Positions 11,701 to 14,664 of a stretch of DNA of 14,664 nt are shown here, one piece after another. Source of the DNA: an uncultured Verrucomicrobiota bacterium (GTDB lineage: Bacteria; Verrucomicrobiota; Verrucomicrobiia; Limisphaerales; UBA9464); NCBI GenBank assembly GCA_903864375.1, contig CAIPFS010000179.1, forward strand, positions 1 to 14,664, read 5' to 3'. The notes under the pieces were generated by a model that was not told where the DNA came from, ran no database searches, and saw only the letters and a list, made by a program, of their open reading frames with translations. Each line of letters begins with the position of its first letter. Position 1 is the first letter of the stretch. The position numbers were made by a program, and so were the translations under genes.

Positions 11701-11734
11701 GGTCCGTTCATTGTTCCCCTTGAAGAAAATTTGA
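2708..11734 (+). CDS. Three-module nonribosomal peptide synthetase, A-T-C-A-T-C-A-T-TE, predicted Gly-Pro-Val type product
   Basis: This 3008-residue cytoplasmic megasynthetase builds a tripeptide on phosphopantetheine arms. It has three adenylation domains, with the A3 loop TSGSTGxPKG at residues 174-183, 1233-1242 and 2291-2300. There are three carrier domains, with the phosphopantetheine serine in GGDSL (Ser565), GGHSL (Ser1625) and GGNSL (Ser2680). There are two condensation domains, with active sites HHFISDG (752-758) and HHIVSDG (1812-1818). A thioesterase-like domain closes the protein. The protein starts directly with an A domain, so module 1 is an initiation module. There is no epimerization, methylation, cyclization or reductase domain. 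The layout resembles ACV synthetase without its epimerase. MbtH follows 17 bp downstream and a PPTase lies convergently beyond it. ATG 2708 is the first start after the preceding stop; no strong ribosome site is visible. Domain order is certain; substrate calls are inferred from pocket residues. Confidence 0.97.
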   Translation: MKQVLKSSRSPVRQFSPTTVVELFEAQVQSTPDAEALTDGITSLSYQQLNTVSNQLAHELMERGIGPKHWVGIFMERSIDAIVSLLATLKSGAGYLPMDVHHPVEQIQAIIEETRPSVVVTAEEWNNRLPECERMLVGGLRSHPSGAPHSRTNPQDPGGGVRAGPDDQAYIIFTSGSTGKPKGVIVEHGSLSCFLAGMQEYFPFGPGIRHAANTTLCFDISVLDIFGPLTRGGTIILVPDALVRDIPLVCRHLRALNANSLQATPSYWEMLVQERPLELPEIRCLTGGESLPQRLAGKILDRRLPLWNAYGPTETTIWCSAHRVTHEDAGAAGPPTVTIGRPLQGYQWYILDENLKAVPVGSEGEIYVSGDGLARGYLNRPGLTACRFVANPYSDIPGSRMYRTGDIGRWTLDGTVEFLGRSDFQVKIRGFRIELNEIEHVLGGHPGIQRAVVISRRDTHAEPYLAAYLIALPGSTIDLNSVRISLAKRLPEYMVPTGWTLLDEFPVTPNGKLDRSALPVPGRIQMDYEAPRDALERKLCELFGEVLGIHPFSRNGHFFQLGGDSLKAMRLLQQIRRQESKVVSLTLLFKFPTPAALSSNLDEGEEDEPELVARQNGRIAPLLHSQEGMWFIDELGKGSSEYNIPWFIRITGPLNPSVLQLTLQILLNRHESLRTRIGLLDGIPHQVIEPDIELQLPIKDWSIVSTENQDGMLTAFLNEESRAAFDLQTAPLIRFTLIRLGVGHHVLARTTHHFISDGRSEQLLDSEIAQLYSALIQDQPNPLPTLKIQFPDYCFWTRQRLTDQKLNRSLEYWMSQLRGMPEEVTLPLGRARSSGTGRLFDSVRLQFPPSERAAVQHLAIELGGTVYTVLLSAFSLLVGYYGGVADVPVGTAALGRDKPVLDSVVGYFVKTLVIRVVTAGVPSFSRLVAQTHAVVLEALDHQDVPFQKLVEALCPGGQPHASPLFQVFFNLNKADAETSVWRDCAVEPLGNRETLVRFDLELHVTDTGSGMTFDFLYDRRLFDRWRIEQFSRHFRGLLESACRCPHGALSSLLHLSPSDLATLLHDFNSTGHPWEVGSFVDRFREQVRRNPEAKAVEGEEAILTYGELDQQSNQLSRLLLSRGVRKGSIVAISLPRSPQLIVALLAVWKVGGVYMPMDPAYPAARLEAMIREAAPAQWISICGIRSPLDSGRSLLMDAEELKAEVAGLQTGDILEEERGCKLGAGDAAYIIYTSGSTGRPKGMVVPHRTLLNLMAWHESEIPAGPVAQSTSISFDVSLQEIAEALLRGQPLVIVGDEERTDAVRFARRIQRSGVAHIFAPQILLEHLIEGVQEEGLELPSLRGVYQAGEPLRVTPGMRLFFERHPDCRLHNHYGPAESHVATGLTLTGIASSWPSIPGIGRPVWNMTVLILTPGLSVAPLGVSGEIYLAGIGLAHGYLNQPARTAERFVANPFSRTPGSRMYRTGDLGRWRPDGTIEFLGRADQQVKIRGIRIELGEIEQVLLQIKGVGQAAVIARPAPTGASELAAYLVASPGCTIELEEVRASLGRALPGYMIPTGWAVLDALPITPNGKLDRHALPAPGVEMRTVEPPRTPGEEEVCRVFAEVLGLESVGRTDHFFRLGGHSLLAMRLMGRLREKFGGDPTVRLIFDFPSPSELALHLGMPVSARHPLSSQPRSGRLPLSTNQRSLWLADQVGDGSPEYNLLHLFELRGDLDLEALKRSLQALIDRHEALRTRFVLSGMEPLQWIASKDSVSLQVMDLQSQTPEKLEAELSGMVEREGGMALDLRTGPLIRFVLLREGEDRNFLLRICHHIVSDGWSEEILNSEMAVLYEAFSAGRPNPLPALLVHYADFSLWQRSVRSAEWVSRQLQRWTEYLAKCPQHLEWPADQPRPARMSRAGGEFIQHWSAEQLADIRRIAGMRNVTLFPVLLTLYAEVLNRHSGQNRLIIGSPSAGRLFPELEPLVGFFVNMLPVAVHLRPDASFVDQVSDVHQAVVWALEHQEIPLEQVVETLSKSRSPGIPPLFQTTFALQTTGQEEFNLRGMTWRSRPIAIPLVRFDLEVHVRERDGGLSIQWLYRRDLFDPARIEQFAQHFDLLARRACARPDHPLARHALLGPIEAKRLYPPSNPPAREPDGATVVDLFEDRVRSTPEAPAVIDAEGSLSYQQLNVAANKVAYRLIQEGIGPGTVVGVWAIRSQELIVGLLGILKSGAAYLPLDPDLPVGRLQAICKQARPLIILRPRIRGQAYPVLGAVEWDIPSSVAGSQSQDNPTLQDRHRCLTSDGAAYVVFTSGSTGSPKGVVAAHRGIVRLVRDPNYMRLGPTVRMLQLAPISFDAATLEIWGPLLNGGAVVLAPPGLLSLSDIARCLRCHQINTLWLSAGLFHAMVDAELESFSGLIQLLAGGDVLSPDHVRRFRDAHGQCRLINGYGPTEVTTFATCHTIPADVARDRPVPIGRPINETAVLLLDRSLNLLPVGMTGEIYLGGAGLALGYAGAPALTADRFVANPYGSVPGGRLYRTGDLGRWRPDGSLEFLGRSDQQVKIRGFRIELEEIEIALRQRQGVAQASVIAHAREAADAQLIAYIVPSHGAAVEWDEVRAGLAGKLPDYMIPSDGMLVDSLPLTPNGKVDRRSLPMPERDSGQQDPPRTPGEEGVCRAFAFVLNLDHVGRNDHFFRLGGNSLQAVRLIAVIQRDLGEELPVRSVLHHPTPAELARELAVARRRRVEGGSNPTVPFVVWCDAVPWSLKDWPADLALTGKSFPDFALEQWSVDHNSAYARLYCDHLRSTPPETPLFIGGFCRIGFIAFEAACQLADAGRPPAGVILLDSVPPSRIVCWARSIAVWFGGKWGASPGQIAVQVLPLLKLLTHAEEYLLIPRYWIEKPWKAIMRFASGRPSARGSGEVPRDPEGLATREPVFLEPEPRVNDANVYWQSSGFRCRRFTGPVVLLFSKETPASIRRTAIRRWSGYCPNLVVDETPGDHESCVRADAGALAAKMAQQVRSLFPLKKI
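2750..4507 (+). other. NRPS module 1 (A-T), initiation module, predicted glycine
   Basis: The adenylation domain spans about residues 15-520, ending at the A10 motif with Lys512; the carrier domain follows with Ser565. Pocket residues aligned by eye to PheA are D219, I220, L223, Q262, L285, G287, A309, I317, W318 and K512, giving DILQLGAIWK. The glycine code I know is DILQLGLIWK, so nine of ten positions agree (position 322 is Ala instead of Leu). The N-terminus has no condensation, formylation or lipid-loading domain, so the first residue should carry a free amino group. Glycine is the best call; another small residue is possible. Confidence 0.75.
4556..7700 (+). other. NRPS module 2 (C-A-T), predicted proline or proline-like substrate
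   Basis: The condensation domain (about residues 617-1055) has an intact HHFISDG active site. Its first core motif reads SQEGMWF, where an AQxRLWF-type sequence is usual. Module 1 has no epimerase, so the domain should act on an achiral or L-configured donor. The adenylation domain covers about residues 1075-1585 and the carrier serine is Ser1625. Pocket residues are D1275, V1276, Q1279, F1318, Y1345, A1347, H1372, V1380, A1381 plus the A10 lysine, giving DVQFYAHVAK. Proline domains commonly read DVQFIAHVVK or similar, so Tyr at position 299 and Ala at 331 are the departures. Proline or a modified proline is the best guess; a different cyclic or hydrophobic residue cannot be excluded. Confidence 0.65.
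7739..10860 (+). other. NRPS module 3 (C-A-T), predicted valine
   Basis: The condensation domain opens with PLSTNQRSLW and has HHIVSDG at residues 1812-1818, typical of a chain-elongating LCL domain. The adenylation domain (about residues 2140-2640) has pocket residues D2335, A2336, L2339, W2377, L2401, G2403, G2427, T2435, F2436 plus the A10 lysine, giving DALWLGGTFK. This closely matches the known valine code DAFWIGGTFK and its variants. The carrier serine is Ser2680. The module feeds directly into the thioesterase domain, so the third residue should be the C-terminus of the product. Confidence 0.7.
10890..11731 (+). other. NRPS terminal thioesterase-like domain with Cys2798 in place of the catalytic Ser
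   Basis: This alpha/beta-hydrolase release domain covers about residues 2728-3008. The nucleophile elbow reads GGFCRIGFIAFEAA, where IGGxSxGGxxAFE is usual. TGC at 11099-11101 puts Cys2798 at the nucleophile position, and the second elbow glycine is replaced by Ile. The acid is Asp2825 (ILLDSVPP), 27 residues after the Cys, the same spacing as Ser80-Asp107 in the surfactin thioesterase. The base is His2980 in a PGDHES motif. The usual oxyanion-hole loop with PxGG near the first strand is not recognisable; the sequence there is WCDAVPW. The domain may therefore be a Cys-type releasing enzyme, as known in obafluorin and sulfazecin synthetases, or a decaying one. The retained Asp and His favour function. 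Confidence 0.75.
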
Positions 11735-11751
11735 TTTCAGATGGAAAGGTT

Positions 11752-11958
11752 ATGGATTTGGTCAACCCCTTTGACGATGAAAGTCGTGAGTTCCTGGTCC
11801 TGGTGAATGCGCTGAATCAGCATTCCCTCTGGCCCGCTTCCATCCCGGTTCCTGAGGGATGGACGACCGTCGGTCCACGGGGAAAGCGGAGTGAGTGCCT
11901 GGATTGGATCGACAGGAACTGGGTAGATATCACCCCAACTGTCCCCTCGTCGGGATAG
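11752..11958 (+). CDS. mbtH: MbtH-like protein, NRPS adenylation-domain chaperone
   Basis: This 68-residue protein matches the MbtH family over its whole length. It opens NPFDDES, contains NQHSLWP, PEGW, a CLDWI segment and NW-VD-TP near the end. The conserved tryptophans are Trp27, Trp37 and Trp57, with the family's spacing. MbtH proteins bind adenylation domains and raise their solubility and activity; this one presumably serves the NRPS directly upstream. I chose ATG 11752 because translation then starts just before the conserved NPF, and GGAAAGG at 11743-11749 precedes it, though only 2 nt away. A longer frame reaches back to 11653 inside the NRPS gene but adds no family sequence. The gap to the NRPS stop is 17 bp, so the two are almost certainly co-transcribed. 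The last 29 bp overlap the convergent PPTase gene. Confidence 0.93.
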   Translation: MDLVNPFDDESREFLVLVNALNQHSLWPASIPVPEGWTTVGPRGKRSECLDWIDRNWVDITPTVPSSG

Positions 11959-12730
11959 ACTCCGGCTGGCCCTGCTGGACCAAACCGGGGCATCCGGAGA
12001 CTTCAGGAATGCCGATATGTCGGAACAGACGGACCGGGGATGAGGTCCGTATGGCTGCGGCAAGGAGATGAGTGGCGCCGGGATCCCATTGTTCAAAATG
12101 CCATCCCTCGGAGGGTGAATGGAGTCGGGCGGAATCATCGCCCAGTTCAAAGGCAACTTGATGGAACGGCAGTTGCATTCCAAGCCCCAGTGCCTTCGTG
12201 TACGCCTCCTTGAGTGTCCAAAATCGGTAAAAGAGACCTGGGCGCTTCGACTCGGAGGCGGCGGCCAGGAGCGCCCATTCCGTCGGGGCAAGAACTCGGG
12301 ATCCCACCCCCTCGAAATGGAAAGAAGGATTCACCGCTTCCACGTCCACACCGCAATCGACGTCGCGTGTGATGAGACAGGCGACCAGGGTCCGGGTGTG
12401 GGAAAGATTGAAGCGCCATCGCGAGCGACCGCTGGCGGATTCAATCTCCGGACGTCCATGCGGGGAGACAACAAACGACCACGCCGACGGTGAAATCTCG
12501 GGCTGAAGACTTGAGAGGGTAAAGCGTTTGAGGCCGTGGGCCGCAAGGTAGGCGGCGCGATCCTGTTCATAATGGAAACGTTGCATCCGGTGTCGTTCGT
12601 CGGCGGACAGAACCCGGAGGAGCCGATCGGATTGTTCCGGATGAAGAGACTGTGGTTCGACGACCCAGACATCGGCCCTGCACAGGCCCGGATTCAAAAG
12701 CTCGCGGGAGTTGAATATGCCTTCAGGCAT
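11930..12730 (-). CDS. 4'-phosphopantetheinyl transferase, Sfp/Gsp type
   Basis: The 266-residue enzyme would move the phosphopantetheine arm from coenzyme A to the serines of carrier domains, turning apo-NRPS into the active holo form. Family motifs are all present: FNLSHT at 107-112, GVDVE at 127-131 (Asp129 and Glu131 for magnesium) and FWTLKEAYTKALG at 170-182 (Glu175, Lys174). The length fits two-domain Sfp-type enzymes. ATG 12730 is the only start near the expected N-terminus, since an in-frame stop lies five codons upstream; no clear ribosome site is seen. The gene converges on mbtH and shares 29 bp with its 3' end, leaving no room for an ordinary terminator between them. Its position beside an NRPS that has three carrier domains makes that NRPS its likely partner, though such enzymes can also serve other carrier proteins. 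Confidence 0.93.
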   Translation of the reverse strand: MPEGIFNSRELLNPGLCRADVWVVEPQSLHPEQSDRLLRVLSADERHRMQRFHYEQDRAAYLAAHGLKRFTLSSLQPEISPSAWSFVVSPHGRPEIESASGRSRWRFNLSHTRTLVACLITRDVDCGVDVEAVNPSFHFEGVGSRVLAPTEWALLAAASESKRPGLFYRFWTLKEAYTKALGLGMQLPFHQVAFELGDDSARLHSPSEGWHFEQWDPGATHLLAAAIRTSSPVRLFRHIGIPEVSGCPGLVQQGQPESIPTRGQLG

Positions 12731-12887
12731 GGGGCAGGCGTTTCATTGCCAGCGAACCGTTCACCACGGTGACGTTGCGCCAGGGTTCAATCCCGTGTCA
12801 ATTCAGGGATGGGGCCCCTGAGTTCGCGGGTCCATTGGACCTGATCGGTCGTGCCTCCCGGGACGTTCGTTGTAACTGTCGCGGCCC
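12731..12887. other. 157-bp gap between the thioredoxin-fusion gene and the PPTase gene
   Basis: I see no gene here. It contains an imperfect palindrome TCACC-AC-GGTGA (12761-12772), about 31 bp before the PPTase start. Two short hairpins lie further right: TCAGGG/CCCTGA (12803-12821) and GGTCCA-T-TGGACC (12829-12841). Neither hairpin is followed by a T-run on the minus strand, so I do not call a terminator. A TTGACA on the minus strand (12801-12796) has no matching -10 box. The gap must hold the end of one minus-strand transcript and the start of the next, or simply be read through. Confidence 0.4.
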
Positions 12888-14168
12888 TCACAAGTCCGTG
12901 AGCATGGCTTCGAAGGTCGCCGGGTCCCGGGCCCCGATGAATCGCCGGTGAATCCGACCGTGGGCATCGATCAGGAGCGTCGTTGGCAGTTCACCACCGT
13001 TGAATCGCCCGCCAATCCGGTTGTCGGCGTCCAGAGCGACCCGGTAGGCCATGCCCCGGCGTTCGGCAAACCGGGCCACCTGCTTTTGCAAATCCCTCAA
13101 TGTGGGGACCGAGTCGGGTTGAGATGCCGCACCGTGATCGTCGTGTCCTCCTGCGTGACCGTGGTCATCGGGTACTCCATCCAGGGAAATTCCGAGCACC
13201 ACCAGATCATCGGGATGTCGCCGCTGCAGTTCGGCCAGAATCGGTATCTCGGCCACGCAGGCTGAACACCAAGTGGTCCAAAAATTAACGATGACCCGTC
13301 GCTCCCGAAAATCGCTCAAGTGAACGGTTTCCCCGTTGACCAGATGAAGTTCCATTTCGCCTGCGTCCAACGTCGAAGCGGGTGGGAGTGGCGGTCCCGG
13401 CTCTTGCGGGATTTTGGTTGGAAATTCCGACGAATGCTCCGCCAGCCATCGTTTTGCACGTTCCGCTCCGGCCCGGGTCATCTCCCGCGTGGCAGGCTGA
13501 ATTTCCGGTAGTCCCCCGATTTCCTGGTTCACGGAAACGGTGTCGGCCAGGCGAACTCCAAAATCCTGGTGTGTCCACCGCCCCAGCAGATTCAATGCGG
13601 TCCCGACCACCCGCGGGTCTTCCGCATCCAATTGGCTGGCGGCCAGTGGGAGCCCTGAGGCCGACGGCAGGTCCTTCAGGCGGCGAAGGGCGAGAAGTCG
13701 GATTTCAGGGTCGGCGTTGGTGAGCTGGCTGGCCAGAACCGACGGGTAGAGCGGGTGCACGATGAGACCCAGCATTCCCACAGCCAATTCACGGACGCTG
13801 TTGTCAGGGTCCAATGAAGCCGCCAGGACCATTTCCTGGAGGCTTGGGGTCAATGGCTGGAGACGGGGAAGCATCTGGTTCAATTCCTGAAGGGCCACGG
13901 TTCGCGGAACCACGTGACCGCTGGACCAGGCTGCCAGAATGGCACCAGCTGGATCCGGGGAGCTTTCGATGGTCTGGGAGACCACATCCGAAGAGGGTGC
14001 CGCTGCAATCAGCGCCGTCCGTTCCAGGAGCCTCTGTCGAAGGGTCCCACGGAAAGGCCAGGCCGCCATCGCGAGCAGCAAAACTCCGACCGACAGCCAC
14101 AGTACCGGAACAGGACGACCTTTGCCGCTGCCGTTGACCGGGGCGGGTGATGGGCTGGAGATGCTCAT
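12888..14168 (-). CDS. Membrane-anchored HEAT-repeat protein fused to a TlpA-like thioredoxin domain
   Basis: From ATG 14168 the protein has 426 residues. A Pro/Ser-rich start is followed by one membrane segment (about 20-37, PVLWLSVGVLLLAMAAW), so the rest probably faces the periplasm. Residues about 107-197 are Leu/Ala-rich helical repeats of HEAT type (DPDNSVRELAVGML, DPEIRLLALRRL, DPRVVGTALNLL). The C-terminal part (about 270-426) is a TlpA/ResA-like thioredoxin fold with the redox motif WCSAC at 300-304 and the cis-proline loop ELPTT near 395. The likely role is thiol-disulfide exchange on exported proteins, perhaps in cytochrome or cuproprotein maturation. A His/Asp-rich insert at about 334-345 (DDHGHAGGHDDHG) sits between two strands of the fold. 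ATG 14168 overlaps the upstream gene's stop as ATGA; ATG 14174 or TTG 14192 are other possible starts. Confidence 0.88.
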   Translation of the reverse strand: MSISSPSPAPVNGSGKGRPVPVLWLSVGVLLLAMAAWPFRGTLRQRLLERTALIAAAPSSDVVSQTIESSPDPAGAILAAWSSGHVVPRTVALQELNQMLPRLQPLTPSLQEMVLAASLDPDNSVRELAVGMLGLIVHPLYPSVLASQLTNADPEIRLLALRRLKDLPSASGLPLAASQLDAEDPRVVGTALNLLGRWTHQDFGVRLADTVSVNQEIGGLPEIQPATREMTRAGAERAKRWLAEHSSEFPTKIPQEPGPPLPPASTLDAGEMELHLVNGETVHLSDFRERRVIVNFWTTWCSACVAEIPILAELQRRHPDDLVVLGISLDGVPDDHGHAGGHDDHGAASQPDSVPTLRDLQKQVARFAERRGMAYRVALDADNRIGGRFNGGELPTTLLIDAHGRIHRRFIGARDPATFEAMLTDL

Positions 14169-14664
14169 GGGCATGGGTGGCTGGGATGACAATCCGTGCC
14201 TGCGGCCGGGGTTGATTCGCCGGGCTTGAGAAGTTTGGTGTAAAACCAGGCATGCGATTCACAGAGGGGGCCGGAGGAGTACCGAAGTTCGCTGCCGGAT
14301 GTGTCAGCTTCGATTTCGGTATAGCTGACGGTCGCCGCATCAGACCGGTGCATACAGGTCGAATACGGCCCGGGACCGTCGCAATGCGAGCCATGCAGTT
14401 GTCGAATCCATGGAATCGTTCCGGCCTCCGGGGCTTCACGCAACCGATCAAAGACCGCGGAGCGGGTTCGTTGAGCTCCCGGCTCATCCCATCCCGATGA
14501 GATCCACTGATGGGGTTCCCAGCGATGTTCCACTTCCTCCAGTTCCTGCCCTCCCCATCGCCATTCCCTGATGGTTTCCGCACCCGGAAAAACTCCGATC
14601 AGTCGGAACGGATTTAGATGAATCCAATCAAATTTCGACAGCAGGCTGCGGGCCTCGGCCAGGG
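14165..14664 (-). CDS. C-terminal part of an uncharacterised protein, possibly NRDE/TANGO2-like (gene runs off the window)
   Basis: The open frame continues without a stop to the right edge of the window and gives the last 165 residues of a longer protein ending at TGA 14165-14167. The segment starts in sequence like LNPFRLIGVFPG and EWRWGGQELEEV, followed by a polar stretch and a conserved-looking motif, HCDGPGPYSTCMHRSDAATV, then a beta-rich end with SSGPLCESHAW. There is no signal peptide or membrane segment in the visible part. The pattern 'FRL..V, W.W.G.EL, then CMHR.DA.TVS' reminds me of the C-terminal half of NRDE/TANGO2-family proteins, but this is from memory and not firm. The gene overlaps the thioredoxin-fusion gene by 4 bp (ATGA), so the two are probably co-transcribed and translationally coupled. 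A GTG at 14533 could be mistaken for its start, but the similarity extends beyond it. Confidence 0.6.
   Translation of the reverse strand, partial: LAEARSLLSKFDWIHLNPFRLIGVFPGAETIREWRWGGQELEEVEHRWEPHQWISSGWDEPGAQRTRSAVFDRLREAPEAGTIPWIRQLHGSHCDGPGPYSTCMHRSDAATVSYTEIEADTSGSELRYSSGPLCESHAWFYTKLLKPGESTPAAGTDCHPSHPCP

Noticed and set aside
11653..11751. Upstream extension of the MbtH reading frame
   Set aside because: The extra 33 codons overlap the NRPS 3' end and are not MbtH-like; the family normally starts just before the NPF motif.
12773..12801. TTGACA on the minus strand upstream of the PPTase gene
   Set aside because: At 17-bp spacing the -10 position reads GCAACG, a poor match, so I do not call a promoter.
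12803..12841. Two short hairpins that could be a terminator for the thioredoxin-fusion gene
   Set aside because: They lie past the stop codon on the minus strand, but the stems are only 6 bp and no T-run follows them.
1..14664. CRISPR array, tRNA, rRNA, insertion sequence or integrase
   Set aside because: I saw no direct-repeat/spacer pattern, no tRNA-like cloverleaf, no rRNA-like sequence and no transposase or integrase motifs in any frame.

Overview
The window is a GC-rich bacterial stretch holding a small, self-contained nonribosomal peptide locus with unrelated-looking secreted and periplasmic genes on either side. The flanking genes are an FG-GAP/UnbV (CRTAC1-like) secreted protein and a membrane-anchored HEAT-repeat/thioredoxin fusion. 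Together with weak or absent Shine-Dalgarno signals, they suggest a Verrucomicrobiota-type (or possibly Planctomycetota-type) genome. This placement is an inference from gene style, not from a marker gene.

Layout, left to right. (1) 66-2396, plus strand: one CRTAC1-like gene broken by an in-frame TAA at 291-293. The 5' fragment carries the signal peptide and the 3' fragment (315-2396) carries seven calcium-binding FG-GAP motifs and a C-terminal UnbV/ASPIC domain. (2) 2397-2707: 311 bp with no supported gene, presumably the leader of the NRPS gene. (3) 2708-11734, plus: one 3008-residue NRPS with order A-T / C-A-T / C-A-T-TE. (4) 11752-11958, plus: mbtH, 17 bp behind the NRPS. (5) 11930-12730, minus: an Sfp-type phosphopantetheinyl transferase whose 3' end overlaps mbtH by 29 bp. 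(6) 12731-12887: a short gap. (7) 12888-14168, minus: HEAT repeats fused to a TlpA-like thioredoxin. (8) 14165-14664, minus: the C-terminal part of a gene running off the window, perhaps NRDE/TANGO2-like, which overlaps the thioredoxin gene by 4 bp (ATGA).

How it works together: the PPTase would attach phosphopantetheine to the three carrier serines (Ser565, Ser1625, Ser2680), and MbtH would support the adenylation domains. The three modules would then assemble a tripeptide. Binding-pocket residues read by eye against PheA give DILQLGAIWK (glycine-like), DVQFYAHVAK (proline-like, with two odd positions) and DALWLGGTFK (valine-like), so the inferred product is Gly-Pro-Val or a derivative. There is no epimerase or methyltransferase domain. 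The most unusual point is the release domain: the thioesterase nucleophile position is Cys2798, not Ser, in a degenerate elbow (GFCRIG). The Asp and His partners are still present and the Cys-to-Asp spacing is normal. The window contains no transporter, regulator or resistance gene for the product, no mobile element, no CRISPR array and no RNA gene that I could recognise.
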